A stretch of DNA of 64,000 nucleotides from Venturia oleaginea (taxonomy: Eukaryota > Ascomycota > Dothideomycetes > Venturiales > Venturiaceae), in the NCBI GenBank assembly GCA_013176395.1, contig JABMLP010000011.1:1612001-1676000 (forward strand), in the 5' to 3' direction. This document shows positions 11,099 to 22,019 of the stretch, one piece after another; within the stretch, counting starts at the first letter, position 1, and the number at the start of each line of letters is the position of its first letter. A program made the translations under genes and the position numbers. Under the pieces are notes generated by a model. The model searched no databases. It saw nothing but the letters and a program-made list of their open reading frames with translations, and was not told the origin of the DNA.

Positions 11099-12180
11099 AT
11101 GGAGGAAGCAGCTTTAAAGAGCTGGGGTATGGACTGCGCTATCCGCAGACACCAATCAAACAACTAACAATCCACCCAGAGCTCTCCAACGACGTCAAAC
11201 TCCTCGACCCCACCCGCGATGCCCTCTACAATTACTCGTCTAAATCTCAGAAGGAACAGAACGAGGCCAAACCATGGAAGAAGGACCCCCACCACTTCAA
11301 GCACGTGAGGATATCCGCCGTCGCCATGCTGAAGATGGTCATGCATGCCCGTAGTGGAGGACACCTCGAGGTCATGGGCTTGATGCAAGGTTCCATTCAC
11401 GGCGACACATTCGTAGTCTCGGACGCCTTCCGGTTACCAGTCGAGGGCACCGAGACACGAGTCAATGCTCAGGACGATGCGATGGAGTACATGGTCAAAT
11501 TCACAACAATGGCACGCGAACACAACCAGGCAGACAACGTCGTGGGATGGTACCACTCACATCCAGGCTATGGATGTTGGCTCAGTGGTATCGATGTCAA
11601 CACACAGGCCTCTCAGCAGATGTTCCAGGACCCCTTCTTGGCCGTTGTCATTGACCCAGATCGCACCGTTTCTGCCGGTAAAGTTGAGATAGGCGCGTTC
11701 AGGACATTCCCGGACGGATACAAGCCAGACGCGACGACTGACTCGGAGGGTTTCCAGACGATTCCAATGGACAAGGCGGCGGAATTTGGTGCACATTCCG
11801 AGCGATACTATCCTCTCGAAGTTTCGCACTATAAGTCGACGCTCGACAGCGCCGTGCTCGCTGCGCTGTGGAACAAGTACTGGATCAGCACACTTTCGTC
11901 GTCACCTCTCCTTACCAACCGCGATTTCGGTACACGTCAAATCAATGACTTGGCATTCAAGATTCTTGACGCGAAGGTTTCCCAGAGTATGAAGAGCGTA
12001 CAGGGCACACCGTTCCATCTCGTACACAAGGGCTTGGCCAAGGATGAGAAGTTGGAAAAAATCATCAAGTCGAGCAACAAGATCGAGGTCGAGGAGCGAG
12101 TCGGCATTACCGCGGCGATTATTAAAGAGAAGGTTTTCCGTGTGGAGGCTCCTGCTACGCCCGCTGCACCACCCTCGTAG
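11099..12180 (+). CDS. RRI1: COP9 signalosome subunit 5, JAMM metalloprotease
   Basis: Two exons, 11099-11126 and 11180-12180, are split by a 53-nt intron (GTATGG...CCCAG) with a perfect CTAAC branch site. They give 342 residues starting MEEAALKSWELSNDV, the expected CSN5 N-terminus. An ORF reading without the intron gives a false N-terminus. The MPN+/JAMM motif is complete: Glu near residue 73 in LEVMGLMQG, then HSHPGYGCWLSGID with His near 135 and 137, Ser near 145 and Asp near 148. These are the zinc ligands and catalytic residues. CSN5 is the catalytic subunit of the COP9 signalosome and removes NEDD8 from cullins, which resets SCF-type ubiquitin ligases in nucleus and cytoplasm. In filamentous fungi the complex affects development and secondary metabolism. 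Length equals the family norm, with no sign of damage. Confidence 0.97.
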
Positions 12181-12193
12181 ACAACTTGGACGG

Positions 12194-12613
12194 TTACAGC
12201 ATCGGTAGTATGATATCATGATTAGCGATGGCGATATCGATGCATTGCAAGGCGTTTAGGGCGAAAGATCTCGGAGTCACGAATGATGCTAGAATATGGC
12301 CAGAACCATGGCATAGCATCTCGCAAAAATACATGCCAGGAGCGATGAATCCTAAAACAATGAAGAAAACTACTCTAGCGGAAAACCCCGTTTGCCATAA
12401 AATCATGCCCAGAATTAGATGACCGGGTAAGAATTTTTTGGTCCTTTTGACGTTTTTCGTCACAGAATGAGTAAGGCCTCTCTCCGAACACGTTTTGATA
12501 TCCTGCTGATTGCGTTTCTCGTGAGCTTGGACGAGTCGATCAACCCCGGAAGGCTTCCTCCATCGATGACATTTTTCCCCCAGCTTTCTATCCGTGAGCT
12601 TCTCTTCAGACAT
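12194..12613 (-). CDS. Possible small membrane protein, unrecognised
   Basis: A 139-codon ORF starts at an ATG (12613) and converges tail to tail with CSN5, leaving only 13 bases between stop codons. The first 65 residues are Lys/Arg-rich and polar. They are followed by two hydrophobic stretches (FLPGHLILGMILWQTGF and VVFFIVLGFIAPGMYF, about residues 62-95). The pattern would fit a small membrane protein with a basic cytosolic head. No family is recognised. It may be a chance ORF in the CSN5 3' flank. Confidence 0.3.
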   Translation of the reverse strand: MSEEKLTDRKLGEKCHRWRKPSGVDRLVQAHEKRNQQDIKTCSERGLTHSVTKNVKRTKKFLPGHLILGMILWQTGFSARVVFFIVLGFIAPGMYFCEMLCHGSGHILASFVTPRSFALNALQCIDIAIANHDIILPML

Positions 12614-13728
12614 TTGAGTTCCAACCTATCTATGTTGTTATTTATATTTCATTCACTCCATTCATGACAATTCCCCGCCTACGATCAAACCCATGTCACC
12701 AACTCCGGAGAAATTGCTCCATCGATTTCAAGTCACCATTCACAATTTTAGAGCCTGATTCTATAGCCTCTACGAGACGGCATTGACGCTCCCGACTCAC
12801 ACGACATTTTCAATCTTATATTCACGTCCATGATGGGAACTTTGTTCCGTAACGCTGCTGGGCGCATGGGTGCTATTGGTCCTTGAGAATGCCCCGTGTG
12901 ATCCATAGAGGGCATTAGCTGTTTCCTGATTCGCTATATCGCTATCTTCCTCTGGGTCAGGTTTTCTGTCTCCTTTGTGCTGTTTGCGTGTGGCATCCCC
13001 TCCATATCTGAGACGCTTTTGCTTGTCTGCGGATCATCGCCTCATCTTGGATTTGCGCGATGATACATCAATGATTGGTGTTTTGGACTGACCTGGGAAG
13101 GGTGAGGCGAGGTTGTTTTGCGCGGCGTGTATCGCTTTAATGCCGGTTATGCTACGTATGTCATTGGAGATGGGCGGGGGTGATGCTGAGGAGTGGGAAG
13201 AGCAGGGTAAGTACATTGAAAATTATGTTTGAATCGATCAGTTGTGGATTTCTGTGATTGTGCTCTGGTCTGTCGCAGACAAGGCTGTGATCGGGCTGAG
13301 CTGCAGAGCGGCTCTTCTTTGTGACATAATGGTGATTGGAACCATAATTCATTTGTGTTGGAATGGAAGAGTGGAGATGTGTTTTCCGTGCCTTCGTCCA
13401 GTGGGAATGCCGCATTAATGTAAGACATTTCTCCTCTTCTGGCAGCGGTTCTGGCATTGCAAACACGAAGATAGTCGGAGCTGAGGGCTTAGTGTTGATC
13501 ATTACAGCAGATCTCTGCGTGTCTAGGGACGAAGAACAATTACTTCTCTGTTTCCTTCTTGCACGCCGCGGCGGACACGGGTGCATTTATTCGTTCTAGC
13601 GGTGTTCTGGCAGCAAAAGGCCTGGGTATAGATACTCCATAGGGAAGGCTCAGACGGTGGGATGAATTGAATTTTTTAGACATTTCGACTGTTCCACTTC
13701 CATGTGACGGTCTTGAAGGCAAGGCGAG
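12614..13728. other. Gene-free stretch before the first SINE-like repeat
   Basis: Only short, motif-free ORFs occur. The last 20 bases form an (ATT/AAT)n run that belongs to the adjoining repeat. I see nothing else in it. Confidence 0.4.
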
Positions 13729-14089
13729 TATAATAATAATAATAATCAGATTTAACGTGGTATGTAATGGCTGCTGTGCCGTGTGCCCACAATCTCTATC
13801 TACAATCGCAAAAACCAACTCTCTGGGATGAAAAAGCCTCTCGGATCTATCCTGAGCGGAATCCATACGGTGCGTAAGGGAGCCATCAACGGTCCGGTCC
13901 CTTCGCCATCTTGACGTCTCTCGACTTGGCCGTACACCTACTCTTACTATGCCCCCTACTTTACTACCCGGATCATCTATCCTACTCCCGCCAGTACAGC
14001 TCCTCTACGGCTCCTAAGCCGTGTCCTCTGCCTTAAATCTGCTGTCGTTTCACATGAGAACCGTCATGTACGGATATTTCCTATCCCCC
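13729..14089 (-). repeat. SINE-like dispersed repeat R1, copy a (inverted relative to copy b)
   Basis: About 360 bp closely match the reverse complement of 32706-33064. Read on the minus strand it begins GGGGATAGGAAATATCC and ends in an (ATT)n tail next to ATCTGATT. A simple-sequence tail at one end, no terminal inverted repeats and no ORF suggest a non-autonomous non-LTR retroposon. An imperfect A-box-like TGGCTTAGGAG is visible in copy b, but I see no convincing B box. I cannot define a target-site duplication for this copy. Other possibilities are a solo LTR or the 3' end of a LINE. Confidence 0.7.
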
Positions 14090-14850
14090 GTATATACCAT
14101 GCCTTAACCTGCCGTGGTCTCTTGTCCCCCCAACTCACATCACCAGAATACTCTCCTACCCTTAACCTGCCCTTTTTCTCCCTATCACCCCTGCCCTTTG
14201 TCCCTGTACCGGGGTTGGTCCTCCTCCCCGCTCACTTTTCGATGTTACCCTGCCCTTTTTCCTTCTCCTCCTGCCCTTTACCTTCTCTATTCCGCTCACT
14301 TTTCGATGTTGCCCTGCCCTTTATCCTCCAGCTCCTGTTGCGGTCCCTTTGGACTCTCGCACCATCGTTGGTGGTAGGTGAGTTGATGTCTCTTCGGACT
14401 TTTGCGTAGTAGGTAAGGTAGGTGAGGTGGAGTCTCTTCAGACTATTGCGGAGGAGGTATCGGTACACGCCCGGTACGGGGTAGGTGAGGTGGTGTAGGA
14501 AGCATGTAAGGTAGTAGTCGTAGTTAAGAATTTTGAACTCTTTGCGCGGCCTTGGCGGGACTTGAACTCCTCCGACTCGGTGCCAGCGTGGTACTTCCAG
14601 TATACGTTGCTCTTCGTGTAATCGCTGTATTGCCATCTCTTACTACGTACTGAGTTTTCCCTGTGTCCAGAAGCATCGCTCGTTGTGTCCAGGAGCATCG
14701 CTCGTGGTATGGTAGAGTCCGCTCTACTAGGCAAACCACCACGACGTGCCGTCCGATGCCCGTGGAGGGTGAGTCACTGGACTCTGCCTGTTCCAAACCC
14801 TTTTGTCTACGGAAAGGCCTGATATAAAGAGCAATGATCTGAATCACTGT
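14090..14850. repeat. Low-complexity block, pyrimidine-rich then purine-rich
   Basis: The plus strand is C/T-rich from about 14100 to 14350. It contains two copies of CACTTTTCGATGTT-C-CTGCCCTTT (near 14231 and 14294, 63 bp apart). From about 14370 to 14500 it is G/A-rich with GGTAGGTGAGGTGG repeated. Strand asymmetry flips in the middle. A further short duplication, AGCATCGCTCG, lies near 14672 and 14693. No gene is supported. Confidence 0.5.
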
Positions 14851-15350
14851 TTGGTTGTATGTTCTCGGGACTTTGGGAGATTGTGAAAGACAGTATCATG
14901 AACAGCCAATGTGATAACGTGCAGAAATTTTGGAGGTCTAATATCCTCCAAAAGTACAATGCTGTATGAGCAATCTATGAGAGTTCCTTTCGCCTCCATT
15001 TTTCTCATGCTATGCTCAGACTGGTACTCCAGCTCCAATCCAGAGCCTTTTGCCAACCGCGTCTTCTAATTGCGCAGGTTTTGAACACAGTCGCGACAAA
15101 GTTCAACTCATCGCTGTGTGCCACGACCATATCCACGCCGCTCAATTGCGCACCTCATTTCCTGTCCCTCTCCTTACTCATTATGGTGCTCATATACAGT
15201 TGCTGGCCAGAGTCATTGAGGTTGGCTGATGGTCGAGTCACTCAGTTCGAGCTGGTTTGCTGGGACATCCGATACCGAATCTGACTTGTAGCAAGGTTGC
15301 TCGTTGCCATGTCCGTGGTATCTGCAGGTGCTGGTGGTTGAAGGATAATT

Positions 15351-15620
15351 TCAAACTGTCTTCCGAGCTTTGGGAGCTGAGGTGAATTTTCTCTTCTTTC
15401 TTGCGCTGCCTTTAGGTGTTCCAGTCTGCTGGTGATCACCCTTATCACTTTCTCCATTACTCTCGTGGAATGTGCAATACTCATTGTCCTGCTTTCGCTG
15501 GATGACATTCTGAAGAAATTCTACCGTACTGTATTGTTCAAAAGCCTCGTCGCACAGGTCTTGTATTTCTTCCTCCCAGAGAAGGGATGGGGTAGTCGTC
15601 CATGAGCAGTGAGATGCCAT
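15351..15620 (-). CDS. Possible small basic protein, unrecognised
   Basis: An 89-codon ORF starts at an ATG (15620). Its N-terminal half is acidic and helical (EEEIQDLCDEAFEQYS) and its C-terminus is Lys/Arg-rich (ARKKRKFTSAPKARK), like a nuclear localisation signal. A second frame from 15508 to 15242 also looks protein-like (VIRVITSRLEHLKAAQERR), so this may be a longer gene with an intron or a frameshift near 15480. No family assigned. The flanks, 14851-15241 and 15621-15900, hold no other supported gene. Confidence 0.3.
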   Translation of the reverse strand: MASHCSWTTTPSLLWEEEIQDLCDEAFEQYSTVEFLQNVIQRKQDNEYCTFHESNGESDKGDHQQTGTPKGSARKKRKFTSAPKARKTV

Positions 15621-15900
15621 GGTGGCTGGCTTGCGAAGTCTTGTGGTTTTTTATTGTTGTTGTTGTTGTCTGGAAAAATGACGTGGTTCGTGATTAAATA
15701 CTCTTGGGGCCTGAAATCTTCGCCAACACTTTAAACATAAATATTTTTGATGCCTGAATGACCCGGCTATCTTCTCAACAAATCACTCAAAATCGATATT
15801 GATCAATAACTAGCTATACTAGGTTTTCAGAGTACCAGCACTAAAGCGATATTGATCATCATCCATCAGCCGGAGGTATCTTATTAATTTCAGCCGTGGT

Positions 15901-16702
15901 CTAGCATCCGTACCTAGACTTGTAGCATTCTCTTTCGTTGTGCTCATGATACTTGCACTCATTTGCCTCCTCGAGAATCCTCGCCACGTTCTCCTCACCA
16001 TCAATGATTTCCAGCACATCGCAAAGATAGTCTACGCAAGTGAACTGACGCATTTCTTCGCGGTATAGCTTTGCTCCCAGACTTACACTCAGTCCACTGT
16101 ATTTCACAGCGAAAGCAACCATCACCTTCCTCATCGGTGATCCAGACTGTGTATTCTCGTAGAGATAGCGAGCTTCTTCGACCGGGACCCAATGCATTTT
16201 CTTGCTGAAGTCTGCGATAGCGTCGCCAAGGGCATCTTTGGCGTCTACATCTAGGAGAACATCGGCGAGTATATAAGCGCGGGATAGGAGGCTGTACGCC
16301 GCAGTCTTATCCTGCGCGTTCTGTTTTGATTTCTGTTTGGACGGCGGTAGAACGATACGATGCGAGTATAACCAGCGAAGGTACAACTCGAAAGCCTCAG
16401 TATCGTGGTATGACAACTTGACAACACCCTCTTCAGCCTCATTCCACTCTCCCACTAGAGCAGCCTCAAAGAATGGTGACTGTGCCCTGATTTGTGTTTC
16501 GTGGACGAGAAAGGCTTTCGTTTGGGTGTAGTCGTATTCGAAGGTTTGACTCGGAAATTCGGGTATGCTGCCTCCAACTTGAACGGTGATGACTTTTTTC
16601 CAATCTCTGAAAGGTAGTTTAGCACAATGTATGGACCAGAAGATAGTCTATAGCTTACTGTTGGCTTTCGTCCTCCAGCAGATGAGAAGCGATTTTCGAC
16701 AT
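15901..16702 (-). CDS. BTB/POZ domain protein
   Basis: Two exons, 16702-16659 and 16606-15901, are separated by a 52-nt intron (GTAAGC...TTCAG with GCTAAAC upstream). They give 249 residues with a start at 16702 (MSKIASHLLEDESQ). The BTB fold is visible as VITVQVGG (near 20), FLVHETQIRAQSPFFEAAL (near 48-66), VVKLSYHDTEAFELYLRWLYS (near 78-98) and a helical back half. The C-terminal helices end with NECKYHEHNERECYKSRYGC. BTB proteins of this fungal type usually mediate protein-protein contacts. Some act as cullin-3 adaptors, but no second domain shows the partner here. Just downstream (16.9-17.7 kb) lie decayed pieces with a similar Cys/His tail (CGYYEHKQGQCYKVQYGL), so this is probably the surviving member of a local duplication. 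Confidence 0.85.
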
Positions 16703-16881
16703 GTTTAACTTGGAAAGACGCTGTTGCAATATGGTGGTAACACCAACGGTTTCAAAGTCGTTTCAAAACCTGTTGTTCTCACTCTTGTTTGCTCGGTATC
16801 TCTGCGGTGTCAGAACCTATGTCAGTACACTCTCTTTGTATAGATAGCCCTCATTTTCCACTCAGTTCGAGGGTTATGCAG

Positions 16882-17680
16882 TCACTCATTGAATTCATAT
16901 TTTGTGTTGTTCCACTTCAGATAGACGCTGCTTTCACAGCTCTCACTTTCAGAGAAGCGCTGCTTGTGCTCGAAAAAATTCTCCAGAACTGGTCGGCTGC
17001 AGCTGCAGCATCCAAGCTTCTCAGCCTCTTTCACGAGGTAAGCACGGAGAGATTTCGTCAGTAGGTCGCACAAGCTGCGTCAGTCAAGCTCGCCGGCCTG
17101 GATCCATACGGGCGGGACAAATGAGACGAGCATCGAGAATCCTCTTGATTCGCTTGAATAATGGAGGCATACGTATATCCCCATTCCAAGCAACCTCAAA
17201 GATAGGCCACTCATGGTTCAGATACCTGATACCGCTGAGTATATCCACGAAAGAAGCAAGCTTTCCAGCCCCTTCTTTGTATCCTTTTACTTTTTGTCTC
17301 ATGCCCCAAAATTTCCATCTCAAACCGCTGCAGGTCGTGCAGTCGGAGCTTTGAGACCATATTGAACCTTGTAGCACTGTCCTTGCTTGTGCTCGTAGTA
17401 GCCACAAGTCACCAAGCGCTCTAGTACAGGCGGATTGATCTCTAGACGGAGCTCACAAATAACAGTTCTATTTGATGAGCTTCTGCATGCGTTCCATGAT
17501 GGCTCGGAAGAAACCGACATCCTGGTGGTAAAAGTCCTGGTTATGGACGGTGCCAGCGAACCCATTGTCAACCAAAAAAGCTGTGCTAATTGCATTGAAA
17601 ATCGAGTTCACGAACACGTCCTGAGACGTTGCATTTTGCCTTCTACAATCGCCTCCTAGGACCTATTCGTGAATTTTACT
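16882..17680 (-). pseudogene. Decayed BTB-family paralogue plus adjoining gene remnant
   Basis: Protein-like pieces in shifting frames lie on the minus strand. Near 17640-17480: FLVDNGFAGTVHNQDFYHQD then VGFFRAIMERMQKLIK, which resembles the C-terminal helices of fungal BTB proteins. Near 17420-17340: CGYYEHKQGQCYKVQYGL, matching the tail of the BTB gene at 15.9 kb. Near 17320-17080: GKLASFVDILSGIRYLNHEW and IRMPPLFKRIKRILDARLIC. After a frame change and a TGA near 17075 come SLCDLLTKSLRAYLVKEAEK and PVLENFFEHKQ, down to 16882. No intron model restores one frame. I read it as one or two broken genes. The family of the second piece is not recognised. Confidence 0.45.
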
Positions 17681-18370
17681 CAATGCAGCGCTGCAAGATT
17701 GCGGACTTCGTACTATGGTATGATGGTCACTGGTACCCTTGTCGTGGCTATAGCGTTGAAACTTCCAGTACACGTTCTCAAATCTACTGGGAGATACTGA
17801 CTGAAGGGCTGATACTTACAGATGTAGATCTGGACATACATGGGTACAAGGATTCTGCTATCAGTGCTTTGTTAACGTTTAAAACCCATCATACCATTGT
17901 ATATAGCAGGTGGTTGTCTTTTTCACGTATATTATACTAATTTTCGAGCTAAATCCCTAATGGATCTGTCACCTACCTAGCACCTCTAATAGCTTTACGG
18001 CTAAATTCAACGATTATAGTAGAGGTAACAGTGTTCGGAAAGAATTTATCAGTTTGAAAAATCCTATCAATTTTAGGTATTTTCTAGCGTGTTCTAGCAG
18101 CTAGCAAATCTAGCGAATCGAGCGGTACCTAGAGCACTATCCAAGTTTCTTAGGCGAATGCATTGAGTTTTGGACAGTGCTTTATCAATGCGAACACCAC
18201 CCAATGTAGCGACGTTAATCGATGAGTAAGTTACTTAATTCTATTGCGTGCATTGAGCTCCAAATTACGAACAGCTCCCTAGTTGATCAAGAACACCTCT
18301 TCCATTCCACCTTACGATGCACCAAAAACTTTCCAAGCAATGTGCTGTTGTTCGTCTGGAACTCACTCAG
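17681..18370. other. AT-rich gene-free stretch
   Basis: The plus-strand ORF 17629-17940 has no motif. From about 17900 to 18180 the DNA is AT-rich with repeated TAGC/CTAGC words. I find no gene, RNA or repeat with a partner here. Confidence 0.35.
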
Positions 18371-19013
18371 CTATAAGACTCTGCTCATCAATTTTTCCAC
18401 GTCGACAGCCTCTACAAAGAACCCATCCGCTAGTAGGTGCCCTGTTATCGCTTTCCCACCAATCATCTCTATCCGCGCGCTCCTGATTAAGTTCACCGCT
18501 TTATCAACGGCCTCGTCTCGAAACCTGCTAGGATCATTGAGACACAGGCCTGATTCTCATACTGGCCAGTAGCAGCAGACACCATGCGCCTCCGCTCAAT
18601 TTCCACGCCTCTCTCAAGGAGCATGTAGATCGTCCAATCTCGCCTTCTTCCAGACAGACTAAAGTGAAACCATTCATACCACCGCTCTTTATTTTCTTCG
18701 ACCTTCTCGATGTGCAAGTTTCCCATTTACCTCTCCACTTCTTCTCCACGGAGCTCAGCCAACCGGTTCCTTTGTTTTGTTCGCCATAGGCTTGAAGTAA
18801 CTTGATACTATTGCCGAAGACATTCATCTGGTTTGTGGAATCTGTCACGATGAAGGTGTCGATGATGTAACCGAGACCAACGTCTTCGGGTTGCTTGAAA
18901 GGGACGATGTTGTAACCGAAAATCATCTGGCGGAGTTCTAGCGGGAGGTCTGAGATGGGCCCGAGGTTGGTATCGTCGCTCGATTTATTGCGCAATTGTG
19001 TTGCGTGCGACAT
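18371..19013 (-). pseudogene. Broken F-box-like protein gene
   Basis: The start at 19013 is followed by polar residues and GPISDLPLELRQMIFGY, a typical fungal F-box opening (LPxELRxxIF) that would bind Skp1 in an SCF ligase. The frame then continues through YIIDTFIVTDSTNQMNVFG to KKWRGK near 18735. Protein-like sequence switches frame there (EKVEENKERWYEWFHFSLSG) and again near 18540 (CLNDPSRFRDEAVDKAVNL and AITGHLLADGFFVEAVD), ending at a TAG at 18373-18371. The two shifts are too close to their neighbours to be explained by normal introns. A real gene with sequencing errors is the alternative. The substrate-binding half has no recognised repeats. Confidence 0.55.
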
Positions 19014-20783
19014 TTTGACGATTTTGTGTGCGAATAGAATTTTGGCTTTTGGAGGCGAGGTAGTTGGTGTCAAATGTCTTCCGTGTGTGCGATAGTAATG
19101 TGTGAGTTCTGGCGAGGTTTGTAGTAAGAGATTCGAGAATGTGGTTAATAAGAGCCTACTATTTGTTTGATAAGTTTGTATATCAGAGTTTTGGTAGATG
19201 GATGAAAGGAGTTGATGAATGCAAGATGGTAAAGGGATGAAAGGAGTTGAAGGCTTGCAAGATGGTAGATATGTTGCGTTTGTAGGCCTGTCAAAGCGAC
19301 CAGAAATATGTGGGCCTGTAAAAACGATCGGAAATTTCACCAGCCCCAGATTTTTAACACGCAAAGTTATGGACTCTACCTTGGTCTTTCGCTTCCAATT
19401 ATATCAGCCTGATGACAAGGCGTACTGTGCATGTGCAGAACTTATTCGACCAGACTTCCACAAGTCAATCGCCGCACAAGAGGAGGGAAAAAATCGTGAA
19501 AGATGAATCACGAAGATAGAGAAAATCGCACAACCTGGGTTATTGATAGCAACACTTCCCAAATGCTAATCATCTACTTCTTCAACGTCACCAATCTCTT
19601 TCACGTTTCCCTCATCCATTTACCTCTCTCACTATCGAGTTCGAGATCTTCATTTCGTGATTTCATCATATCAGAGGTGAGCGAAGAGACAGCTAACAAA
19701 GTCATTGGACTTGGCGAACCTGTCTAATTTTATCACATCCGGTACAGGTACCTGATCCGACGACGCTGAAGGGGCATTCGGGGAAAGCACGATCTTTTGG
19801 AAGCAGCCTAAGAGAGAGGAGATTTCTGTCCGTCCCTTGAATTCAGTTTTGATGTTGGTGGCTTAAAAGCGAAATTCGGGCAGCGAGCTGTGCTGCGGAA
19901 GTATTGCGCAGGTTTAAATATACGGAAATTTCGGTACTTGGTCGAAAAGAGACGCAATTTCATGGTTGACGAGGAAATATTTTGCCTCGTAAACCTTTCT
20001 TTGCGAGGTTAGAAGTATTCGGCCGGGGGCATCGAGGAAAGCGGTGACCTTTCGGGAATTGGAAAGTTACTAAAAGACCCGACTTCCTGTGCGATGGCAA
20101 CAGCACAAGATAGAAATCCATATAACCGCGGAATATATGATGCCAAGTGAAAAGTCAAGAGAACATGGTGTTGGGTGGTTGTCGCTTGGGATGATGAAGT
20201 GAAAATCCGAGGTGAGAGCTCGGAGCATGACTCGGCCCGCTCCTGTTAGCGCGATTGCCGAAGAGATGTCAACCTGAATTTCCAGGTACGAGAACAATTG
20301 CTCCTCTTCAAAATAGTTCTTATCTTCCACGAGAATTCATCGCGATTTATCTAGCGCAATCGATGCATGTCGACTGATGGAAAACGCCGCATGAAAAGTT
20401 CTCCCACCATCCATCTCTCCTCTCCTAGCTTCCAAGCAAGTAAACGGCGACAGATCAACGTTTTCGCCTACTTTCCAAGATCCTGTGAGCATGGGGAAGT
20501 ATTGCAACGAGATGACTTGTAACGTGACACGAGAGCGGGATTTAAGCTTAAATGGATTAAGCTTAACCTCTAGACCGTCCGCCTCCACTATCACTGTGAC
20601 GTCAAACCCAGGCGTGGAACCTGCTCAGCTGAATCTCTAACAACCAATAAACGCATTTCCCATTGTTCATCCATCTTCCCATCTCCTATAACTCATTGCA
20701 TCTACATTCATTTCTAACAAGTACATACTTCAGATTTACATCCATAACAACTGTATAGTTCCTCGTTTTATCGCCACTGAAAC
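19014..20783. other. Intergenic; promoters of the F-box-like and PSD-like loci
   Basis: This 1.8-kb region separates two divergent broken genes. The open frame above 19013 up to 19364 is Ser/Thr/Pro-rich and probably untranslated. CT-rich leader-like DNA precedes the ATG at 20784. No other supported feature. Confidence 0.4.
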
Positions 20784-22019
20784 ATGGCGGACCCTACCTC
20801 CCTCTCCCAGGAGCATTTCGCAGCTACAGCAAAAGCCCTCGACGAGACCACAACAGCCGTTTCGCAAAACCACTCTGTCTCCCCCCTTCGCTCCCTCCAC
20901 CTCAAATCCACGCATACAGAAGCTCACGGCTGGCTCCAGCGATTCTTTCCTCAATCTTACCTCGAAAGCGTGGAAGCATCATGAAATATGGGCAATTATG
21001 TCATCGATCGCGTAACAGGGGAGAAGCACTTTGAAGAGATGTCGTTCTACGTCAGACTGGGCATGCACTTGTTATATTATGGCACCGCACAAGAGAAAGC
21101 ATTACACTGGGAACGAACTTTGGAGTTGTTGGAAGCACAGAGTGTGAAGATGGGAAAGGAGTATGATGCTCCTGAATCCAAAGCCCATATCTTGCCTTTC
21201 ATCCAGAGTTTCGAATTGGAAGATTCTCTTTCCGAATTGGCAAAGGAGAATATTGAGGATTACTCATGCTTAACGAGTTCTTTGGAAGAAGTTTGAAAGA
21301 CGGCACAAGGCCAATTGCAGAACCTGAGAACAGGTTTGTGACATCGAGTCCTGCCGATTGCAGGCTCACAGCATATCCTACCGTGGACTTGGCGACGAAA
21401 TACTGGATCAAAGGATTTGGATTCACGTTGGAAAAGTTGCTGGGTGACAAAGATTTCGCTACCATGTTTGACGGTGGATCAATCGTTATTGCCAGGTTGG
21501 CACCTCAAGACTATCACCGATGGCATTCACCTGTCAATGGTACTGTCGTCAGGGTAAAGGAAATACCCGGTGCCTATTACACTGTGAATCCGCAGGCAAT
21601 AAGAGAACCAGGCATACTCGATGTATTTTGCGAAAACAAAAGAAGTGTCATGGTATTGGAGCGGACAGAGACAAATGCTCCGATCGCTGTAATTGCGGTG
21701 GGTGCTATGTTAGTTGGTTCGATCAAATATAACCAAGGGTTGAATCAGCCTGGCGCGAAGGTAGAGCGAGGTCAATGCTTAGGTACGTATGAACTCGATC
21801 GAAGTCTCCTGCTACAATCTTCAGTGAAGTCGAGCCTTTTCCCGAGACTAAGTACCTATAGGTGGCTTCTACTACGGAGGCAGCACAGTCATTGTTCTCT
21901 ATCCTCCTGGCGAAGTTATTCTCGATGAAGATCTGGTCAATAATTCTACAGATTTGGGCTGTGAAACGCAGATGAAGGTAGGATGGAGAACTGGTGCTGG
22001 AACAATGACAGCAGTGTAG
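20784..22019 (+). pseudogene. Phosphatidylserine decarboxylase-like gene with a stop and a frameshift
   Basis: Starting at the ATG at 20784, the frame runs to an in-frame TGA (20982-20984) and continues in the same frame with GNYVIDRVTGEKHFEEM. Near 21266 one base appears to be missing: the first frame ends in a false tail, while the next frame resumes with LNEFFGRSLKDGTRPIAEPE. The core follows: VTSSPADCRLTAYPTVDLA, FDGGSIVIARLAPQDYHRWH (the conserved D..H..H region) and IPGAYYTVNPQAI. A 79-nt intron (21783-21861, GTACGT...TATAG) joins CLG to GFYYGGSTVIVL. GGST corresponds to the LGST-type self-cleavage site where the pyruvoyl group forms in this family (PF02666). The complete family protein decarboxylates phosphatidylserine to phosphatidylethanolamine; fungal relatives in secondary-metabolite loci may act on other substrates. 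The catalytic core is preserved, so damage is recent, or the two lesions are sequence errors. Confidence 0.85.

Noticed and set aside
14530..14600. tRNA-like B-box (GAGTTCAAGTCCC) on the minus strand
   Set aside because: The T-arm stem does not pair and no acceptor or anticodon arm can be folded around it.
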